A stretch of DNA of 12,542 nt from Clostridia bacterium (GTDB lineage Bacteria; Bacillota; Clostridia; Peptostreptococcales; Anaerovoracaceae). The position numbers and the translations under genes are program-made. The stretch spans positions 1 to 12,542 of the forward strand of contig JAIKZT010000049.1 of assembly GCA_024682015.1 (NCBI GenBank), given 5' to 3'. This document shows, in pieces, positions 8,901 to 12,542 of the stretch. Positions within the stretch are counted from its first letter, which is position 1. Every line of letters begins with the position of its first letter. Under the pieces are notes generated by a model. That model worked only from the letters and a program-made list of their open reading frames with translations. It searched no databases and was not told the origin of the DNA.

Positions 8901-10986
8901 CCGCTTCAAGAATTGGCTGCTGACCGGCGTGACGGTCGCCGATGAGGCGGCTTCGACGATCAGCTTCGCGATGCCCGAGAGCGACGTAACAGCGGTGGCG
9001 GTTTTCGAAAGCGAAGCCTACACCGTCAGCTTCGACCTGAACGGCGGCGAAGGTACAGTCCCTGCGGCGCAGACCCTGGGCTACGGCGCGACCGTGGCGA
9101 GACCGGCGGAGGAACCGGGCAAGACCGGCTGGAACTTTGCCGGCTGGTACAACGGAGACGTGCTGTGGAACTTCGATGCGGATACCGTAACCGGCAGCAT
9201 GACCCTCACAGCCCACTGGACGCTGAAGACGCCGATCACGCCGAGCGTCAGCCTCGAAGGCTGGACGTACGGCGATGCGGCGAACGCACCCGGCATCTCC
9301 GGCAATACCGGCAATGGCGCGGTCACGTACACGTACAGCGTGAAGGGCGGCGCGGCGATCGGCGCGGTTGCTCCGACGCAGGCCGGCGAATACACGCTGA
9401 AGGCGGAGATCGCCGAGAGCGAACTGTATGCAGCGGCCGTCTGCTCTACCGACTTCACGATCGCGCAGCGGCCTGTAACGGTCACGGCGGCGAACCAGAC
9501 GGTCGAGCTCGACGCGGCCATCGATACAGGCCTTGCGCAGGCGGCGCTGGACGGCGCGCTCAGCGGCCACACGCTGGCGGCGGTCACGCTGGCGGCGGGT
9601 ACGACCGGCGAGATCACGGACAGCGGCGTCATCACGCCGAGCGAGGCCGCGATCAAGAGCGGCGATGCCGACGTAACGGCTAACTATAAGATCACGTACG
9701 TTCCGGGCGTTCTGACGGTCACCGACCACGCCTGGGGCGAATGGACGGTCACGACTGCGCCGACCTGCACCGAGGCGGGCGAGGAGACCCTCACCTGCGC
9801 GGTGTGCGGCAAGACGCAGACCAGGCCGGTCGCCTCGCTCGGCCACACGCCGGGTGAGCCGGTGCGCGAGAACGTTGTGGAGCCGACCGAAAAGACGGAC
9901 GGCAGCTGCGACGAGGTAGTGTACTGCACGGTCTGCGGCGTGGAACTGAGCCGCGAGGCGAAGGTCCTGCCGGCAACGAACCCGGACAAGGTCAAGGTGA
10001 CGGACGTCAAGGTTGAAGACGGAGCCATCGCGGTCACGTTCAGGAATGGCGGCGTCGAAGGCGCTGTAGCCATCATCGCGCTGTACGACGCGGAAGGCCG
10101 CTTCATCGGCCTGCACGCGGAGGAACTGGCGGTGGGCGACGCGATCGAGATCGCGCTGACCGCCGATCAGACGGAAGGCGCAGCGAGCGCTGGCGTGTTC
10201 GTCGTCGATCCGTCCATGAAGCCCGAGATGGCAGAAGGCGAGATCGACATCGCTGAAGGCACGCTGCTGTACGACGCGGTCGCGAACTTCATGAACGGCA
10301 CGTACACGGCTGACAATGCCACGATGATGTTCCGCAAAGCCGTTCGCCTGCGCAAGGGCGATGAGGGCGGCCTGCTGAAGCTGTACGAGAAGTGCGGCAA
10401 GGACAACGTCTGCCCGATGGCAGCCTACACGGACATCAAGCCCACCGACTGGTACCACGACGGCGTCCACTTCGTGCTGGAGAACGGCATCATGGGCGGC
10501 ACGGCGGAAGGCATCTTCAGCCCGGAAGCCACCGCCACCCGCGCGATGATCGTGCGGATGCTGTGGAACCTGGCGGGTCAGCCGGAAGCGGAAGAGAAGG
10601 CAGAGTTCGCCGACGTGGCGGAGGACGCCTGGTACGCGGATGCCGTGGCCTGGGCGGCCTGCGAGGGCATCGTGTCCGGTTACGGGGAAGACTTCGGCCC
10701 GGACGATGCGGTGACCCGCGAACAGCTGGCAGCCATCCTGTACGGCTACGCGAAGTATCGCGGCATCGAAAAGGTGCTGACCATGGAATACATCCTGGGA
10801 CGCTATACCGACGGAGAAGAGACTTCCGACTGGGCGAAGGCCGCGCTTGACTGGGCGATCAAACTGAACGTCTTAGGCGGGGTCACGCCCGACACGCTGA
10901 AGCCGAAGGCCGAGGCCACGAGGGCGCAGGTCGCGACCATGCTGAAGAACTTCTGCACGCTGGTCCTGACGACTGAAGACAAATAA
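2989..10986 (+). CDS. Giant multidomain S-layer-type protein with three C-terminal SLH domains
   Basis: This is a complete gene of 2665 residues. A classic signal peptide (MKHLKR, then a hydrophobic core) is followed by likely cleavage after VQA at residues 25-27. Residues 28 to about 800 are mostly beta sequence that I do not recognise; a separate strand-rich unit begins near 445, and 568-640 is Lys/Asp-rich. Residues 800-1165 are an unusual amphipathic strand-rich block. Residues 1365-1735 look like FN3/Ig-like domains, with a DTDGDGEPD calcium-loop-like motif at 1584. Residues 1736-1832 are an Ig-like domain with DPNGN. Residues 1838-1932 are Big_2-like. Residues 1935-2008 are a divergent InlB-type repeat, and 2010-2080 a canonical InlB/Flg_new repeat. 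Residues 2081-2246 are MBG-like, and 2246-2332 carry two Cys modules. Residues 2335-2410 are a beta domain with ALYDAEGRFIG, of a kind seen before SLH blocks. Three SLH domains end the protein at 2479-2660. SLH triplets bind secondary cell-wall polymer, so the product is a wall-anchored surface protein. Whether it is the main S-layer protein, an adhesin or a scaffold cannot be told. No enzyme motif was recognised. Confidence 0.95.
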   Translation: MKHLKRFLSILLCAALMLPQAATAVQAMDGNLYQLDDGYIVVTVSGDNGGFHIATEEGSILKKSDNNKDLLYRSGRYDTSFVSFKVGEGSGAREYLFGGSYPDKNSSAMQVQKDSNGRIVAQWSVEGITFTQAIELPNPDADNHGMVAISLGASGTTEKVRARVLLDTSLGGQDFAYYQMVTDAGNSTLKTEQTLPGSERLRSFYAVDDIADPAITAYTVSENVPEKVSVAHWNDLASTLFEFDPNPALTFTNAVNTYLTADSACALYYDLSEGPVTTYYGVYSNRKVDLSRNVAVNMNVPLRLALNAERTDYERQSEQGIADFSVNVSAENFAGDTAQDYDTVIMAIYTTSNLRPLDNYGQPLEGVNFDSSEPVKISSNSFKVGDTITRPLYFEAKPLESASYERITVCVYKTEGDSAELVNENLLGQKVSYILLPGSDGNIPRVTFNQMEPGTVYSSGTRHLYVAVGNAAFLETSLQKGDCEFLVYNSDDSEKTPIRVDSNTITFNEGIADIVLDDDLVDPEGNKAALTKGSWYLQLEWSDGAVSGGLVTEQYQKQTAQVLQFAVSDEEKYRNDLYGILAVAKYGTPASVDDPLHYVLMSFASEDDFKAFSAKDKAYQNGKYKDEVNYKEIPLVLRGQFIGDKRYKFNDENGKLKGFYYYTAVSKKTVDDKTRETKVDNMVTINNCLDFEGGTMTIYYEDYAKGAFAKDSAICVEFDGELYTSDERSSVWTGKAALTKLQQGFDFSLITYDKNGNRTNANSTAQPITLIWPNLYSLAQKLAGMVFKLAYGQLGVMKDGDEEIGRVISFSASLSLKFMRSPADDDTDQGTASYFGRMQELWKDWRGASIYQYAYNGGRYEKLTTLDMNDSDTSGNNKKGVAASVMVKDILFGCGEGFVGLNFTVSVGVKNMIEGLPNITGVLTVNTINDWSFGLSGSMQLSSFSLEASLSFKSRNDVPIPDSLYFFVGGFKPGLNIDGCGVVWLTGGGGGVSNIYDTIFMTSGVPPLKLILAASFSIVQILDGKAKLEVSLSGINLQATNLKIADSITVIKQIQLGLWWYPDLKLQASIYVDLFEKTIAGNGYIILLGKEYNDWFFEMFARVRLQVPESIPVVGGTTIAGCDVGISTKKIWGAIEVLSVKVGLTYYWGESSVHIGTGGNYAKPTYPSLLTLNDYQGEPIDFPVAYDPETGRTLYAHVGTNFDPGVPAQVLSDGDLMLMAAKGAWSTIDKTTHKFNLGEFNADNASTMVQVNYAAGSLAEARSLASGFAVTENQDGTGARLPLKWYEDVPRQHEGETDEAYEARVAADLAANETANANITWNKDTGVATIGFTVTDSAYFDRNWYLHTSRLADVILYNVNELPALTDVSAQIATDPGDPDTRLIKANWAGSRLDDLDSISFYLCETTDPEDPGYGIGTTQDTASGEAVFELLPDLPSGNYFIRAVYAKDEQLNAMLYSADNADAAAYPARIVVSNSYEPSEIASAAAAASGDLKYSVSVPYTDDARTKGYLATVYNPDGTPTTVQDLRFDKAEAGATDFEVGGSYTARVPKGNDPNATEFDMVTTGLTGGQSYYVGITPFNEMDTDGDGEPDRLVRGAEYATAVMPLPVARTPQLTLTGGGKTLLNTKDAANDVMQANADGTTTIVNSNAQTVFTASSLSLTATFDEAVTGMWTLDDGDLWELPEGVRPPGGFITGMTSAIELTDLTEGSHQLTITGQADEDGDAFSATYAFDVDTTAPRLLLSSPSSGAPFGENGAITVAGITDSDASLCYRLNGGVENVLALSPDNDGVFSCQIAVPDFDSAATHTIELYAVDPNGNKTAPQAMTLMHPGFGDLSSILVMADGAIPTDGVIRTDADAAGVPLKVMGVTSGGKSFAVDPERITWRSLAAEGSISVSPEGKLSYLAGSKGFVEGLLEVSEGAYLKAALALNADSAMNAVRVSHSTGGTAVGGGEYAAGETVTLTAAPDAGYRFKNWLLTGVTVADEAASTISFAMPESDVTAVAVFESEAYTVSFDLNGGEGTVPAAQTLGYGATVARPAEEPGKTGWNFAGWYNGDVLWNFDADTVTGSMTLTAHWTLKTPITPSVSLEGWTYGDAANAPGISGNTGNGAVTYTYSVKGGAAIGAVAPTQAGEYTLKAEIAESELYAAAVCSTDFTIAQRPVTVTAANQTVELDAAIDTGLAQAALDGALSGHTLAAVTLAAGTTGEITDSGVITPSEAAIKSGDADVTANYKITYVPGVLTVTDHAWGEWTVTTAPTCTEAGEETLTCAVCGKTQTRPVASLGHTPGEPVRENVVEPTEKTDGSCDEVVYCTVCGVELSREAKVLPATNPDKVKVTDVKVEDGAIAVTFRNGGVEGAVAIIALYDAEGRFIGLHAEELAVGDAIEIALTADQTEGAASAGVFVVDPSMKPEMAEGEIDIAEGTLLYDAVANFMNGTYTADNATMMFRKAVRLRKGDEGGLLKLYEKCGKDNVCPMAAYTDIKPTDWYHDGVHFVLENGIMGGTAEGIFSPEATATRAMIVRMLWNLAGQPEAEEKAEFADVAEDAWYADAVAWAACEGIVSGYGEDFGPDDAVTREQLAAILYGYAKYRGIEKVLTMEYILGRYTDGEETSDWAKAALDWAIKLNVLGGVTPDTLKPKAEATRAQVATMLKNFCTLVLTTEDK
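5398..6465 (+). other. Amphipathic beta-strand block inside the SLH protein (residues about 804-1159)
   Basis: This stretch alternates polar and hydrophobic residues in runs such as SFSASLSLKF, GFVGLNFTVSVGV, SMQLSSFSLEASLSF, KLEVSLSGINLQ and LKLQASIYVDLF. They are separated by short turns, with aromatic patches (LGLWWYPD, DWFFEMFARV, LTYYWGE) and a GGGGG run at residues 987-991. It is more hydrophobic and regular than the flanking Ig-like domains and matches no family I can name. It could be a beta-helix or solenoid, a large beta-sheet, or a membrane- or lipid-contacting surface. The boundaries are approximate. Confidence 0.5.
8791..9228 (+). repeat. Two InlB-type beta repeats in the SLH protein
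   Basis: Residues 1935-2008 form a divergent InlB-type repeat: GEYAAGETVTLTAAPDAGYRF, then KNWLL, and a closing MPESDVTAVAVFE strand. Residues 2010-2080 form a canonical Listeria-Bacteroides (InlB B / Flg_new) repeat: TVSFDLNGGEGT, WNFAGWYNG, then MTLTAHW. Such repeats are beta-grasp-like spacers common in wall-attached proteins of Firmicutes and are thought to extend or present other domains. Confidence 0.85.
9229..9726 (+). other. MBG-like domain pair in the SLH protein
   Basis: Residues 2081-2164 start with SVSLEGWTYGDAANAP and run through AGEYTLKAEIAES to DFTIAQRPVTV, the usual shape of an MBG (mostly beta-glycine) domain. Residues 2160-2246 give a second, more divergent unit ending in NYKITYVPGVLTVT. 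These are extracellular spacer domains. The first assignment is firmer than the second. Confidence 0.7.
9724..9984 (+). other. Two Cys modules in the SLH protein (residues 2246-2332)
   Basis: The first unit reads HAWGEW, then PTC, nine residues, and CAVCG, with a following GH: C-x9-C-x2-C. The second reads SC, five residues, CTVCG, then LSRE: C-x5-C-x2-C. Comparable HxW...PTCTEAG...CxVCG...ALGH repeats are widespread in clostridial surface proteins. The Cys/His spacing would suit metal binding or disulfides; this is inference. Confidence 0.7.
10423..10970 (+). repeat. Triple SLH cell-wall-anchoring block
   Basis: Three SLH domains are visible. SLH1 (about residues 2479-2525) has YTDIKPTDWYHDG, ENGIMGG and ATRAMIVRMLW. 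SLH2 (2538-2592) has FADVAEDAWYADAVAWA and VTREQLAAILYGYAKY. SLH3 (2605-2660) has YTDGEETSDWAKAALDWA and ATRAQVATMLKNF. The TRA(M/Q) and TREQ motifs correspond to the ITRAE ligand-contact motif of SLH domains. Such a triplet typically forms the three-pronged unit that binds pyruvylated secondary cell-wall polymer. The protein ends about nine residues after SLH3. Confidence 0.95.
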
Positions 10987-11004
10987 TCACATACCCAACC
11001 ATTC

Positions 11005-11039
11005 CCAAGGCAGATCCGGATCATTCGGATCTGCCTTGG
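11005..11039 (+). terminator. Perfect inverted repeat after the SLH gene, possible terminator without U-tract
   Basis: CCAAGGCAGATCCG (11005-11018) is exactly complementary to CGGATCTGCCTTGG (11026-11039), with a 7-base loop that can shrink to 3 by one G-U and one A-U pair. It starts 18 bases after the gene 2 stop. The stem is strong enough for an intrinsic terminator. However, the bases after it (CCGCACTTGGC) are not T-rich, and the opposite strand also lacks a T run. It may instead stabilise the long upstream mRNA or reduce rather than block read-through into gene 3. Confidence 0.5.
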
Positions 11040-11045
11040 CCGCAC

Positions 11046-11074
11046 TTGGCTCCCTTCAAGAGCCGGTGTACGAT
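11046..11074 (+). promoter_or_regulatory. Weak candidate sigma-A promoter for gene 3
   Basis: TTGGCT (11046-11051) and TACGAT (11069-11074) are separated by 17 bases, each matching four of six consensus positions. Transcription would begin near 11081 and leave a leader of about 29 bases. The spacer also contains short stems, 11048-11052 with 11060-11064 and 11062-11066 with 11075-11079. They share bases 11062-11064, so they cannot form fully at the same time. The match could be chance. Confidence 0.25.
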
Positions 11075-11096
11075 CCGGCAACCTATTCCCGACAAC

Positions 11097-11102
11097 AAGG
11101 AG
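11097..11102 (+). promoter_or_regulatory. Shine-Dalgarno for gene 3
   Basis: AAGGAG lies seven bases before the ATG at 11110, and the encoded product opens with a good signal peptide. Together these fix the start of gene 3. Confidence 0.8.
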
Positions 11103-11109
11103 AAAGACG

Positions 11110-12542
11110 ATGAAAGCAAAACGTCTCTTGTCCGCCGTTCTGGCCGTCTGCCTGTGCGCAGCTCTCATCCCCCGGTTTGCCTTGCCGGTCTGGGCGGATG
11201 ACCCTGTGGAATACATATTGGACAGGACCCCGGAACTGGCGATCTTCAACGCGTACACCGGCAGCAACAGCGAGTATTACGAGAAATACATGAGCAGCTG
11301 GAGATACAATGCCGTGGCTGCTCTGAAATTTGAGAATTTTTCCTACGATACGAAGGTGGGCGAGGACAAGGAGTTCTACTGGAGAGGATTCTACAAGACC
11401 TACATCGCGTATCTGATGGACCGGACGGAGCACGTGGAGATCAACTACTCCAACACGATGCACAACTATGAGCACAAGCATACGTGGGGCAGTTGGCCCA
11501 ACAGGAAGTCCCAGACGATCACGGGCCAGACGAACTCGCTCCTCTATCTGACGCAGAGCCCGGACAGCACGCAGGATGTCGATAACTACTACGTGTACTA
11601 TATCTTCCCTCCCCGCTCCGGCGAATATAACCGGGTCGGGAACGCGGAGTATACTGCGGTACAGACCAACATCAACGGAGACAACAGCCTTTGGAGCACG
11701 ATCAACGGCGTGTCGCCTGCTGGGCAGTATCTCGACATGGCCATCGAGTTCCGCAACGTGCCGTACTACTACAACGGCGGCGCAAAGACCTGCACGTGCG
11801 GCGGTTCGGGCAAAGGCGCTGCGGTCACGTTCTACGACGGCACCGCGCCGAAGGCGACTGTGCGGAATACGCGCATCCTGAAGAAGGTCGACGGAGCCAT
11901 CGTCGGGGAGACGAACAATTTCCAGCCTGGCGAGACCATCGTCATCGAACTGGGCATGAGCGAACCCGTGCGCTTCGCGGACAAGATCCCCAACAAGAAT
12001 ACCGTGTACATCGGCCTTTTGGTGGAGGACGATCCCGTGATGCGCTACGCTGCGCTTACGAAGCTCGAGAACAGAGGCCCAAACGCGTCTGAGCGGAAGA
12101 ATACGTCCACGCTCACGTTCGAGTACACGGTCCCCGCGACGCAGACGGGCCTCACCACCATCACCAATCTGGATCTTTCCGCCGCGCCGAGCAGCAAGTC
12201 CGCGCTCGTGCACAAGGACGCGGACATCGACCTGAAGCAGATGGCGCGCAGAGATCCGATGACGACGCAGTACACCCTGCTCGAGGTCGCCAAGCCCAAC
12301 AGCGCTTCCAGCGCCAAGGGGTTCACCAAGACGACCAGCTGGGTCACCGACATGGCGGGCAACGCCCTGGTCGCGAGCAATCCGTCCGTCAATATCTACA
12401 TCGACTGCCAGCGGCCGTTCGTGGCGGAAGCCGTCGCTTCGGCAGAGATGAACAATCTGGACGTGAAGGAAGACCGCGGCGTTGCGGCTTCGGATGCGAA
12501 CTACCGCGACGAGAGCGACCTGTACATGGGCGATGGCGACAG
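11110..12542 (+). CDS. Secreted Ig-like surface protein, 5' part (3' end outside window)
   Basis: The frame is open from this ATG to the right edge, giving 477 codons without a stop. The product starts MKAKRLL with a hydrophobic core to about residue 20 and likely cleavage after VWA at residues 27-29, so it is exported. Residues 30-240 are Tyr/Asn/Trp-rich and unrecognised, with an H-x-H-T-W-G-S-W motif at 122-128 and CTCGG at 228-232. From about 244 (GTAPKATV) the sequence becomes Ig-like. It has a PGETIVIELGMSEPVRF strand pair and a D-M-A-G-N motif near 414, followed by the IDCQRPFV boundary of the next unit. This matches the style of gene 1 (VDMAGN...IDSSAPV), so the two may be paralogues or repeat-sharing relatives. 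No anchor is visible in the part present. Codons 55-100 look somewhat more AT-rich (AAA TTT, AGA, GGA) than the GC-biased rest. The function is probably structural or adhesive; no enzyme motif was seen. Confidence 0.88.
   Translation, partial: MKAKRLLSAVLAVCLCAALIPRFALPVWADDPVEYILDRTPELAIFNAYTGSNSEYYEKYMSSWRYNAVAALKFENFSYDTKVGEDKEFYWRGFYKTYIAYLMDRTEHVEINYSNTMHNYEHKHTWGSWPNRKSQTITGQTNSLLYLTQSPDSTQDVDNYYVYYIFPPRSGEYNRVGNAEYTAVQTNINGDNSLWSTINGVSPAGQYLDMAIEFRNVPYYYNGGAKTCTCGGSGKGAAVTFYDGTAPKATVRNTRILKKVDGAIVGETNNFQPGETIVIELGMSEPVRFADKIPNKNTVYIGLLVEDDPVMRYAALTKLENRGPNASERKNTSTLTFEYTVPATQTGLTTITNLDLSAAPSSKSALVHKDADIDLKQMARRDPMTTQYTLLEVAKPNSASSAKGFTKTTSWVTDMAGNALVASNPSVNIYIDCQRPFVAEAVASAEMNNLDVKEDRGVAASDANYRDESDLYMGDGD

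Noticed and set aside
9016..9228. Internalin-type invasion protein
   Set aside because: InlB B repeats are present, but no leucine-rich repeats are. These repeats are general spacers in many surface proteins and do not indicate invasion.
9165..9683. A 172-codon plus-strand frame inside the InlB/MBG region of gene 2
   Set aside because: It is an Arg/Gly/His-rich out-of-frame translation of well-recognised domains, with no signal or ribosome binding site.
10987..11109. A tRNA or small RNA gene in the spacer
   Set aside because: The hairpins do not fold into a cloverleaf, no T-loop motif is present, and 123 bases with one long stem are better explained as a 3' end plus a leader.
1..12542. CRISPR array, insertion sequence or phage genes
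   Set aside because: No regularly spaced short repeats, terminal inverted repeats flanking a gene, or transposase or phage-like proteins are seen; almost the whole window is coding for surface proteins.

Overview
The window holds three very large, co-oriented (+ strand) genes for secreted, mostly beta-structured surface proteins. Only the middle gene is complete. The DNA is GC-rich (clearly above 55% by eye). The SLH block of the middle protein, with its C-x-x-x-x-x-C-P...YTD...WYHDG...ENG(I/L)M.G pattern, is the style I associate with anaerobic Clostridia (Oscillospirales or Christensenellales type, often gut or rumen). The organism call is inference from style. There is no rRNA, housekeeping gene or mobile-element gene to anchor it.

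Layout. (1) Bases 1-2970: the 3' part of a giant Ig-like-repeat protein that begins upstream of the window. It shows four D-x-A-G-N strand motifs and a DUF5011-like Ig domain, and no visible cell-wall anchor. (2) Bases 2989-10986: a complete 2665-residue S-layer-type protein. It has a signal peptide, about 770 residues of unrecognised mostly beta sequence, an amphipathic strand-rich block, FN3/Ig-like domains, a Big_2-like domain, two InlB-type repeats, one or two MBG-like domains, two Cys modules, a juxta-SLH beta domain and three C-terminal SLH domains. (3) Bases 10987-11109: a 123-base spacer with a perfect 14-bp inverted repeat, a weak candidate promoter and a ribosome binding site. (4) Bases 11110-12542: the 5' part of a third secreted protein with a signal peptide and Ig-like features resembling gene 1. 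It runs off the right edge.

How they may work together (inference): gene 1 ends only 18 bases before gene 2, with a strong Shine-Dalgarno in the gap, so the two are very probably cotranscribed. Only the gene 2 product has SLH domains, which bind secondary cell-wall polymers. It may anchor a surface layer or matrix to which the unanchored Ig-repeat proteins attach. No enzymatic domain, transport gene, RNA gene, CRISPR array or mobile element was seen. The most unusual structural feature is that all three genes lie in one reading frame, separated by just two TAA codons across 12.5 kb.
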